A stretch of DNA of 64,000 bases from Sipunculus nudus (Eukaryota; Annelida; Sipuncula; Golfingiida; Sipunculidae). Location: the NCBI GenBank assembly GCA_026874595.1, contig CM049311.1, positions 63,883,453 through 63,947,452 of the forward strand, given 5' to 3'. The notes below the pieces were generated by a model. That model was not told where the DNA came from, searched no databases, and worked only from the letters and a program-made list of their open reading frames with translations. The position numbers and the translations under genes are program-made. Shown here piece by piece: positions 50,366 through 59,735 of this stretch (position 1 is the stretch's first letter; the number at the start of each line of letters is the position of its first letter).

Positions 50366-53300
50366 TAGTGGTGGGAGTCGGTTCCTTTTTCATAATTGAT
50401 CAGCGGTTTGAGCAAACCGATCGATGATCGATTATTAATCAGTTCAGACAAATAAAAAGAAATATACAATATATTATATATATATATATATAAATTATCT
50501 GTGAAACTATACTTTCTTAATCCAGCCCTCATGTCTTAGTAATTCTACCTTAAGAAAAGAATTTTTGATTCATTATATTTTCCTATTATTATGGTTAGAT
50601 ATTATAACGATATTATTACTAAGATATGCTACTCAGTTTCATTTTAATTCATTATAATAACCAAGAAAAAAAAAAGATATATTTTTTTTGGTGTAAAAAT
50701 TAAAAAAAAGTAATTGAAAGCTAAAATAATAATTAAAGACGTATGATATATTTGTACAACGATAACTGCCCACAGGGCATGGGTTAATTATTTCTATTTG
50801 TTTTTGGTTTGAAAATCTAGGTCACTTTTGTTTGATTTTCAGTGCCAGTTATCAGCTTGATCATAATATGAAAATGTCACAGACATCGACCTTTTGCATC
50901 TGACGGGTCATACTCTGATAGATATACCAGCAGTTGAGTGTGATTCAAGACCTTACAAATTTTTTTTAATATTACCCATATTACCAATATTCCAGTTTAT
51001 TTTCACTTTCTCATTTAAAATAAAAACTCTTGAAATAACGTACCAGCAAATTACACTTGAAAAAAATCAACGACAGGCACGGTGCCTATAATGCTGAACA
51101 TATTTTATTTTTTTATGTCAGTTGCAGGTTCTATTAATTAGGCCGGCGTCATTTGCTTTATATACTCAAGGTGGAAATTATAACAACCGTAGGCCGGCGA
51201 CATTTTCCCGCCAAAAAAGTCATGAATGGGGCGAATTACTATGAACCTTTTATTGGCTGTGTCTATGACCAGTGACCGCTCTGCCAGTCACAAGAACGTT
51301 TGCGTTGCCGAGGCAGGTGTTTTTTTTTCAAAAAATCTGTCACATGGTTTAGATGCCAAAAGCAGTCAGTTAACAGCATGAATGTCGGGATAACTTTCAT
51401 TTAATGCGACAGCGACGAATCGCTCAATATTTTTTTTTCAAGCTATTTCGCCCGAGTAACGAAACTTGGTAGGCCTATAGCGTTTTCCCGGCAGTTATGC
51501 CCCGTTCCCACTATCACGAATTTGACGCCGAATCGCCACGATGTTGAATTCGTGGCGATTCGTGGCAAATCGGCCTGACGAGTGATAAAAATTCCATCAC
51601 GACCACGATATTGTACGAAAGGAGTACGATGCCAGTACCGACAGTGTACGAAGCCAGCGCGATATGACAGGACACTTTTCCACGATTGATCTGCGACTTG
51701 TGGACGATACTCCTACGATCATTCAATTTTGCTACGGATTGTTAGATAGCTATATATGTGATATATAGATATTGTAATGTCACAAAGAAGACGATATAAA
51801 TAAAAGGACACCATAACAACACTTTACTCAACTTCTCCAGATATTTTAATTTGACAAAAGATATCCTTTTAAAACACTGATAATATGTCTCAATTGATTT
51901 GGGTAATTAGACAATTACGACTTATTTATGTGGTGGCAAATACGACGTTAACTTCTTTAAGTCCAAGTAGACGACCGTCTTAATCGGATGTAAAATATCT
52001 GTATTCACAAAATATCGGTTAAAATATCTTATTGATTCAGCTCTCAATGTGATATAAGATTATGTTAATATCAATTTGTGTTAGGCTCAGTTTATTCTTT
52101 CATAGTAAAATAGGAAATTCATAATTTATCATATTGACCATATGTTTAAGTATGACGAAACTGTATAATATATTCAGCTTCTTTAAACTGTTTTGGTTCA
52201 AATTTATTTTGTCAAACAATATCCACCATAAAAAAAATTCTTTAAAACAAATTAACGAAACTACATGGTTTATTCACTGCAAAAACTTCCTTGTTTGTTT
52301 ACAAAGAAGTTACAAATTACAAAGGAAACCTAATTTGATTCAGCTTCTCCAAATTATTTTAGTTCAAATTTAGTTGGAACCAATAACCACAATACAAATC
52401 TTCTTTAAAACAAATTTACATATCTACACAGAGTTCTTACTTCTAAACCTTATTCCTCATTGGTTTGTTAGAATTTAAAAATCACTAAGAAAATAAAATA
52501 TCCGTTACAAAATGATGTAAGTTCTTGACGATATGTCACCAAATTCGTGGAAGTAGGAAAGGGCTTTATGAACGTGAGTCTCTCTTGAGAGGTTCTTGTG
52601 GTAGTCGTATTGTAGTCGTGTTGAAGTCGTGTCGATGTCATTGTCCTTCGTGAGCATTCGTGACATTGTTTTACATCACGAATTTACAAGAATTATGAAG
52701 ACTCTCATACGACTTATCAAGAAACTGTTAAGACTTAGCTACGACTTGTGACGACAAAGCTTAATTTTTGAACATTTCAAAAATAGCGCCACGAATTCTG
52801 AGTGCTTAAGACCTCTCTACGAACATTACCAAATGTTCAAGACATCATCTACGACACTCCCACGACGTCTCTACGAATTTTAATGATGTAAGTTCGTGGC
52901 GATTCGGCGTCAAATTCGTGAAAGTGGGAACGGGGCTTAAGTCTTTCGCGCACGAGTGTACCGGTCCTTCCACGTATATGTATAGGCACAATCAGTCTAA
53001 TGTAAGGTTCATATTAAACGATCGGCTATTTCGGGTATTCTCTATCATTATGGAAATTAAGAGCATCTAAGAATGTTAGACCTATTTAGGGACTGTTTTT
53101 CTAGCACATTACGGCAGATTTTTACGAGCCCAGGTGCGCTTGCGGCAGATCATATACATAAAAAAAATAATTTGAAAACAAATCCGACACAAATTCAAGC
53201 CGCTACCCAAATACTGGACCAGACGGGCTAGCCCACTATAAAGAATTTTTTAAGGATGGCCTAAGCAGCGGCACCTGGCATCAGTTGAATAGATTATTTC

Positions 53301-53552
53301 TGGGAAATCTCGCAAAATTGGCATAGAACTGGAGATTTTATGTTACATACGGAAGTTATCTGGGAACTCAGACTTATTATATCAAACGGAATGTCGTAAA
53401 AAAGGAAGAATAATTTCTGCCTAAAACATAAAGGCATTATGGAAAAAATAATGATTATGATGTAATCGATAAGTGCCTTTGGTAATCGAGCGCTTGAAAG
53501 TTGCAGCAAACCGACTGACTTTCGATAAAACTTGATGATCGGCCCACCACAA
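50366..53552. mobile_element. hAT-like element with 8-bp target duplication
   Basis: 3187 bp starting TAGTGGTGGG and ending CCCACCACAA (inverted ends, 9 of 10 bases matching). Flanked by TTCAGCAG at 50358-50365 and 53553-53560. Host exon 2 homology to copy 4 stops and resumes exactly at these points. Subterminal ATCGAT motifs occur at both ends. No transposase ORF, so it is non-autonomous or gutted. Eight-bp duplication plus CA/TAGTGGTGGG ends fit the hAT superfamily. Confidence 0.85.
51499..52936. mobile_element. TIR element nested inside the hAT-like element
   Basis: 1438 bp with 43-bp terminal inverted repeats differing at one base (both begin GCCCCGTTCCCACT, then TTTGACGCCGAATCGCCACG). 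Interior has many short CGTGGC, TACGA and GTCGTG motifs in both orientations. No transposase. TTA lies next to both ends, but offset by one base on the left, so superfamily is open. Confidence 0.8.
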
Positions 53553-53816
53553 TTCAGCAGACGATTTGAAAGCTTCCGTCCGTTGTGTTTTTTTTTAAAT
53601 CGTGTTGGTCGGACGCGGCTATACCATTTTATTATAAATTCAATAGTGGTGTTATATATTATCGGAAGAACAGGTATCTATAAGAAATTCTTATGCTAAA
53701 TTCGAAGACATAGACTGCTTTTTACCCAGTTTACAGAGTTTAATATGTTTGATGCTGTCAGGAATCTTCTTTATATAATTTATTTGTGAATAACATGAAG
53801 TATACAAATGACATTC

Positions 53817-53817
<1 letters not shown>

Positions 53818-53867
<50 letters not shown>

Positions 53868-53868
53868 A
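53818..53868. repeat. (AT)n microsatellite
   Basis: Interrupted TA run in pseudogene 5 intron 2. Confidence 0.9.
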
Positions 53869-54766
53869 TCATATATAAAAAGGTCTTTAAACAGTCAAAT
53901 GTACAGTACATGTACAGTACAGAACATATTTTTTCCTCAATTTTCCATTTATTTGAAAGGTCGGGCATTCCTGTTTTTTATATGTGAAGAGAGCACCTCT
54001 TCAATGGACCGCAAGGAACGTACATTTTTTATCTGGGGATTTAAATACCATCCGAGGGGTTGCGCTGCCCCTGCTCATCCCGGCCATAAAGAGGTTTCTG
54101 CGCGAGCGTGACATGACCCTTTTAATGCTCGGATTGTGAAGCACGGCTGCTAGTGAAGCATTTTTGTCCCAGTCAGCGTACAACTACAAATATGGATGGT
54201 ATTTGCAGGTAGGAAGACGCATAAACATAACCACACACAGAGACTATTCTACAATAGATATTAAATTATTTTTGATATCACCTTTTCCTAATCATTTTTG
54301 CAATGATTGCTGAATTTCTTTATGTTCAGTTAAGAATTTAAAGAATGAAATAATTGACCAAAACTGGACAAAAAATCTTAAAATCCAAGGACATATAACA
54401 AATTTAAAATTAGAGTAGCTTTTTGTTATTGTATATGTATATTTCTTGTCAGAAAGTTATGCTTACTGCTACAAACCTGAAATTTTCGCATGCTATTGTA
54501 GGCCTGACACAAAACGTCTGTGCAATATTTAATGATTTTCCACTTGTTTTCCGCTCAGTTCTAGCTCTGTGTGTATATATCGGGGTTGTTGTCACTTGTC
54601 TGAGGCCATTACTATCGTTGATGGTTGGCGCCGATGAACAGAGAAGTGACGTGATTCCTACAAGTCAATCGGGGATTTTAGCGATATATTTTTGTCTTTT
54701 AGACTTGCAGCCTTCCCTATACTTCCAACCTTTTGTATATATACTGCAAAAAGAGGCCATTTTAAG

Positions 54767-55152
54767 TACAATGTCTGTCAGTATCGGTGATTTTTGGTCT
54801 CAGCGTTTTCAGATATAATAGATTTGTTGATACTAACCCGAACCTAGCAATGCAGATGCTCGCATATTCTACATATCCATTGAAGCGATTTCCTGAACTG
54901 ATTTGATGAAGCATTAAGTGATATATCCTGATATATGCAGATCTTATATACGACATTTTATCCATATAAACGTTCATCTTATTATCAGTCCTATGTTTAT
55001 TTACCGTAATACACTATAACCAAAATTAAACGAACAGTTTCCCAAATTACCAGTCGCAGGACTTGCAGTAATCAATTTAGAGTAAACAAATTCAGATCTA
55101 TTATATCTGAAAACGCTGAGACCAAAAATCACCGATACTGACAGACATTGTA
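54767..55152. mobile_element. TA-flanked MITE with perfect 57-bp inverted repeats
   Basis: 54767-54823 and 55096-55152 are exact reverse complements, starting TACAATGTCTGTCAGTATCG, with a 272-bp spacer. If TA is the target duplication, the ends begin CAATGTCTG, as in Tc1/mariner-type elements. No coding capacity. Confidence 0.75.

Positions 55153-55153
<1 letters not shown>

Positions 55154-55195
<42 letters not shown>
55154..55195. repeat. (AT)n microsatellite
   Basis: TA run directly abutting the right end of the 54767 element. Confidence 0.95.
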
Positions 55196-55197
<2 letters not shown>

Positions 55198-56481
55198 GGA
55201 GCACGGGGTTTATAAACAAAATGAAAGCGACCTCCAAACCCAACTACGCACACACAAAGAAAAGCACCAAGATGAATTAAAACTAGTGGCCCATGGGCCA
55301 TGACGCTCAGATGAATTCAAGGAATGTTGAACAATGAGGAAAATGACTGCCAGAGTGCAGACAAATCATGAATTTTGTGAAGAGTCCTAAGAAATGGGTT
55401 TCAGTGGGCTTTTGGACAGATGACAACTTCATTCGAAGGTCTCATAAATAGAAAGAAAAATGCGTAAAAATTTGAAAAAAATACAGGTAGTGCAAACAGT
55501 CTGCAGGAACTGATGAAACACTCCATGATCAATATATATCCCAAGAATCATAGCTATCAAGGCATTAGTTATTCAGATACTGGAGCTTTTGTTTGTATCA
55601 ATTTTTTTATTATTCTTGGGGGTATTTACGAGCCCTAAAGCTCAGAGGATATGGGTAACAGAGACCTAATTTCAAATTTCCAAGAAGACTTTTCATTGAC
55701 CTCCCTAGAAGTCAAGTATGAAGATTCTAGGTCAAGTGGTTACGATTTGTGGCCTGTTACAAGATGAGGCTTTATTTGAAAGTCTCAAAAAGAGAAAAAA
55801 AATTCGTAAAAATTGGAAAAAATATAGGTGGCACCAACAGTCTGCATGAACTGATGAAAAACTCCATGATCAATATGCATGCAAAAAAATCATGGCCATC
55901 AGTACATTAGCTATTCAGATACTGCAGCTTTTGTATCACATTTTTAATTATTCTTTGGGGTACTTGCGAGCCCCATAGCTCAGAGGATATGGGTAACAGA
56001 GACCTAATTTCACGTATCCACAGAGACTTTTAATGGACCTTCCTTGATGTCAGGTTAGAAGATTCCAGATCTAGTGGTTACGATTTGTACCCTGTTAACA
56101 GACGAGGCTTTATTTGAAAGTCTCAAAAAGAGAAAAAATGCGTACAAATTAAAAAATATATATATAGGTGGCGCCACCAGTCTGCAGGAACTGATGAAAC
56201 ACTCCATTATCAATATGCCTGCAAAGAATCATGGTGATCAATGCATTAGTTATTCAGATACTGGAGCTTTTGTATCAATTTTTGAATTATTCTGAGGGGT
56301 ACTCACTACAAAGGATATGGGTAACATAGACCTAATTTCACGTTTTTCACAGAGAATTTTTATTGACCTCCCTTGATGTAAAGTTAGAAGAATCCAGGTC
56401 CAGCGGTTACGATTTGTGCCCTGTTAACAGATGAAGCCCCCTTGAAAGTCTCAAAAATAAAGAAAAATAATTCGTAAATAT

Positions 56482-56496
56482 AGGTCATGGTGACCT
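56482..56496. promoter_or_regulatory. Perfect AGGTCA-N3-TGACCT palindrome (ERE-type) 1
   Basis: AGGTCATGGTGACCT is the consensus inverted repeat bound by oestrogen-receptor-type nuclear receptors. It lies in a short unit of the tandem array. Function not shown. Confidence 0.5.
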
Positions 56497-56639
56497 AATT
56501 TCAGGTTTCCAAGGACATTTGCCAAGGACGGCCCAGAATGTTACATTAGAAGATTCTAGGCCTAACAGACACAATTTGTTCCCTGTCTGACTTTCTGGGT
56601 CCTTAAAATCCTGTTTTCGGCCTGTAGGTCGCAAAATGT

Positions 56640-56654
56640 AGGTCACCATGACCT
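56640..56654. promoter_or_regulatory. Perfect AGGTCA-N3-TGACCT palindrome (ERE-type) 2
   Basis: AGGTCACCATGACCT, 158 bp after the first. A third unit has ACGTCATCATGACCT (56775-56789) with one mismatch. Confidence 0.5.
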
Positions 56655-56914
56655 AATTTCAGGATTACAAGGATATTTGCCTAGAACCTCCCAGGATATT
56701 GTGTTAGAGGATTCTACGCCTAACAGATATGATTTGTGCCCATCTGACATTCAGGGTGAATGGTCACAAAATATACGTCATCATGACCTAATTTCAGGAT
56801 TACAAGGAGATTTGCCTAGGAACTCCCTGGATGTACAGTTAGAAGTTTCTTGGTCTAACCGTTACGATTTGTGCCCTGTTAACGGCCGGACTGATGCCGG
56901 ACAAAGTGTGATCG

Positions 56915-58315
56915 TGTACAGTTGGTCGTGTACAAAATATATTGAACATTTTAGAAATTTTTTGTAACCATTGGGGTATGCAAGTAAATGCAGAAACGAC
57001 AAAAGCTGTAGTATTTAAGAGGGCAGGTATAATTAAACATAATGAAAAATGGTATTTCAAGGGAAAACAATTAACTAATGTGAACCAATATAAATATCTT
57101 GGAATAATATTTTCTTCTACATTGTCCTGGAATCCTTGTCTGAAATTATTAACACTTCAAGCACAGAAGGGCCTGAATATGGTTAAAAAATGTGAATCTA
57201 AATGTGGTAAAATGTCTCCTGATATCACAATGAATATATTTGATAAAGTTGTAGCACCAGCATTATTATATGGTTCTGAAATTTGGGGATTCTTATCAAG
57301 ACCAATTATAGATAATGTGCAATCAAGATTTTGTAAAGAAATTCTGGGTGTTAGCAGAAGCACAGTTAATGCAGGAGTTCTGCTTGAATGTGGTAGATAT
57401 CCTTTGCATTGTATGTACTTTAAGAGATGTCTAAAATATTGGTTAAGAATACTGAATATGGGAAATTCTAGATATCCTTTTATTTGTTATAATGCCTTAA
57501 AACGGTTAAATGAACTGGGTAAGCCTACATGGCCAGGCTATATTAAGCATTTATTGAATAGGTATGGATTTGGCCATGCATGGTTAGAACAGGGAGTTGG
57601 TGATGAAAAAATGTTCATTGATATGTTTCTACAAAGAGTCAAGGATATCGGACAGCAAGAGATGTTATCTGAAATTAAAGAAAAATCCAAACTCAGTATA
57701 TATAGTGAAGTAAAATCAGGCATTGAACCAGAACGATACTTAAATAATATCCCATACATCTATAGACAGGTTTTAACAAAATTTCGACTAAGTGACCATG
57801 ATTTTGAGATTGAAGTAGGCAGAAGAAGTAATACTCCAGTAAACATGAGACTCTGTAAATTTTGTAAGAATGATGAAATTGAAGATGAGGCCCATATTCT
57901 TTTCAAGTGTTCCAGATATAAAGATTTAAGAAATAAATTTTTATCATTTATACAGAATTTTCCACAAAATAAATATGGGCTTATTCAGATTTTGTGAACA
58001 CAGAATCACAAGATACAATATGATTTAGGTGTATATTTATTTCAGGTAAACAGAGTAAGACAGGAAAACATTTCAGAAAATAATATTCCATAAAGTAGTA
58101 CTTAAATCATTAAATTCACTGAATACTGTAATTTTATGTATAATTGATAATTGTACACATATATATTTTCATTATATTCTTTTCTACGACATATATATCT
58201 TTTAACATGATTAAGCACATATTGGCAGAAAGTGATGGCAAACTTGTGTATATTTATATGTTACTTAAATTATTTGTACTTTGGGCCATGAGGCCTTTCT
58301 ACAATAAACTTTGTT
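56915..58315 (+). mobile_element. 5'-truncated LINE insertion (non-LTR retrotransposon)
   Basis: 1401 bp inserted in the tandem array with a 9-bp target duplication GTGTGATCG (56906-56914 and 58316-58324). Contains the open 3' part of a reverse transcriptase ORF and an AATAAA near the 3' end (58304). The upstream polymerase core is missing, typical of incomplete target-primed integration. Confidence 0.85.
56942..57997 (+). CDS. LINE ORF2 C-terminal fragment (reverse transcriptase thumb/C-terminal region)
   Basis: About 350 codons open without interruption to TGA 57995-57997. The beginning (WGMQVNAETTKAVVFKRAG) is the end of the reverse transcriptase domain, where LINE proteins have GLxVNxxKTxxxxF. 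QYKYLGIIFSS with SWNPCL follows, the usual YLG motif after the palm. The C-terminal part has a zinc-knuckle-like CKFCKNDEIEDEAHILFKC (Cys-x2-Cys, His, Cys), common in several non-LTR clades. The catalytic F/YADD box is absent because of 5' truncation, so the fragment cannot be active. Clade not assigned. No start codon of its own is expected; the reading enters from the truncated end. The open frame suggests recent insertion. Confidence 0.85.
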   Translation: MNILEIFCNHWGMQVNAETTKAVVFKRAGIIKHNEKWYFKGKQLTNVNQYKYLGIIFSSTLSWNPCLKLLTLQAQKGLNMVKKCESKCGKMSPDITMNIFDKVVAPALLYGSEIWGFLSRPIIDNVQSRFCKEILGVSRSTVNAGVLLECGRYPLHCMYFKRCLKYWLRILNMGNSRYPFICYNALKRLNELGKPTWPGYIKHLLNRYGFGHAWLEQGVGDEKMFIDMFLQRVKDIGQQEMLSEIKEKSKLSIYSEVKSGIEPERYLNNIPYIYRQVLTKFRLSDHDFEIEVGRRSNTPVNMRLCKFCKNDEIEDEAHILFKCSRYKDLRNKFLSFIQNFPQNKYGLIQIL

Positions 58316-58324
58316 GTGTGATCG

Positions 58325-59735
58325 CTACAGTCAGCTGAGCTAAAAATCGAAAAAATACAGGTAGCACCACCAGACTGCAGAAACTGATGAAACATTCCAT
58401 GATCGTTATCCATGCAAAGAATCATGGTGATTAATGCAATAGTTGTTCAGGTACTTGAGCTTTTGTATCAAATTTTCCATTATTCTAGGGGGTACTTCGG
58501 AGCCCCATAGCTCAGAGCATATGGGTAACAGAGACCTAATTTCAGGTTTCCAAGGAGACTTTTCATGGGCCTCCCTGCATGTCAACAGAGAAGATTCTAG
58601 GTCGATCGTTATTTTTTGTAATTTGTGCCCTGTTAACAGATGACCGCATCTTAAGAGGTCTCAAAAATAGAGAAAAACATTTGTAAAAATAAAAAAAGTA
58701 CAGGTAGCGCCACCAGACTGCAGAAACTGATGAAACGTTTCATGATCAATATCCATGGAAAAAATCATGGTGATCAATGCAATAGTTGTTTAGATACTTG
58801 AGCTTTTGTATCAAATTTTCCATAATTCTGGGGTACTTCGGAGGCCCATAGCTCAGAGGTTATGGGTAACAGAGACCTAATTTCAGGTTTCCACAGAGAC
58901 TTTTTATGGGCCTCCCAGCATGTCAAGAGAGAGGAATCTAGGTCCAGTCATTATGATTTGTGCCCTGGTAACAGATGACCACATCTTAAGGTCTCAAAAA
59001 TAGAGAAAAACATTGGTAAAATAGAAAAAATACAGGTGGCGCCACCAGACTGCAGAAACTGATGAAACATTCCATGATCAATATCCATGCAAAGAATCAT
59101 GGTGATTAATGCAATAGTTGTTCAGATACTTGAGCTTTTGTATCAAATTTTTCATTATTCTGGGGGTACTTCAGAACCCCATAGCTCAGAGGTTATGGGT
59201 AACAGAGAACTAATTTCAGGTTTCCACAGAGACTTTTCATGGGCCTCCCTGCAGATCAAGTGAGAAGATTCTAGGTTCAGTCGTTATGATTTGTGCCCCG
59301 TTAACAGATGACCACATCTTAAGAGGTCTCAAAAAATAGAGAAAAAAATTCGTAAAAATAAAAAAAATACAGGTGGCGCCACCAGACTACAGAAACTGAT
59401 GAAACACTCCATGTTCAATATCCATGCAAAGAATCATGGTGATCACTGCATTAGTTGTTCAGATAATTGAAATTTTGTATCAAATTTTCCATTATTCTGG
59501 GGGTACTTCGGAGCCCTATAGCTTGAAGAATATGGGTAACAGAGACCTAATTTCAGGTTTCCAATGAGATTGTTTATGACCCTCCCAGGATGTAAAGTTA
59601 CAAGATTCTAGGTCCAGCAGTTACAGTTTGTGCCCTGTTAACGGACGGACGGCCGGACGGCCAGACAGCCGGACGGACGACGGACAAAGAGTGATCGCTA
59701 TAGCTCAGATGACTTACAGTCAGCTGAGCTAAAAA
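58325..59735. repeat. Complex tandem array, right part with GACGGACGG tail
   Basis: Four units of about 335 bp (palindrome-like GGTGGCGCCACC blocks at 58361, 58701, 59035 and 59372). The last unit runs into ACGGACGGACGGCCGGACGG, then GTGATCGCTATAGCTCAG and CAGCTGAGCTAAAAAT. TAGCTCAG and CTGAGCTA form an 8-bp stem near the end. The same terminal sequence (GATCGCTACAGTCAGCTGAG) directly follows the LINE. Confidence 0.85.

Larger units (their letters stand above)
49900..54750 (+). pseudogene. SLC46-family copy 5, heavily decayed and transposon-split
   Basis: Recognisable pieces: exon 2 left part 49900-50365 (SLYQSFARTIPGVF, YGSLSDKRSFRIPLLLPLTG, then SRAIRVSILETCIYVGTSLG), exon 2 right part 53553-53673, exon 3 53960-54208, exon 4 54559-54642, and a probable exon 5 relic about 54673-54750. 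Lesions: frameshift near 49950, loss of about 25 codons after VYMEWRSL (near 50080), a 46-bp tandem duplication carrying stops, a 3.2-kb transposon inside exon 2, TGA in exon 3 (about 54137), a frameshift near the end of exon 3, and loss of the exon 4 donor (GA where GT is expected). No exon 1, 6 or 7 was found. Closest in sequence to copy 4. Confidence 0.82.
55300..56914. repeat. Complex tandem array, left part
   Basis: About three long units (about 340 bp: GGTGGCGCCACC-like block, CTGCAGGAACTGATGAAAC, ATCATGGTGATCAATGCA, CAGATACTGGAGCTTTTGTA, CCCATAGCTCAGAGGATATG, GTAACAGAGACCTAATTTCA, GATTTGTGCCCTGTTAACAG), then short units of about 155 bp holding only the second half (from about 56480). 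Non-coding. Continues after the LINE insertion. Confidence 0.85.
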
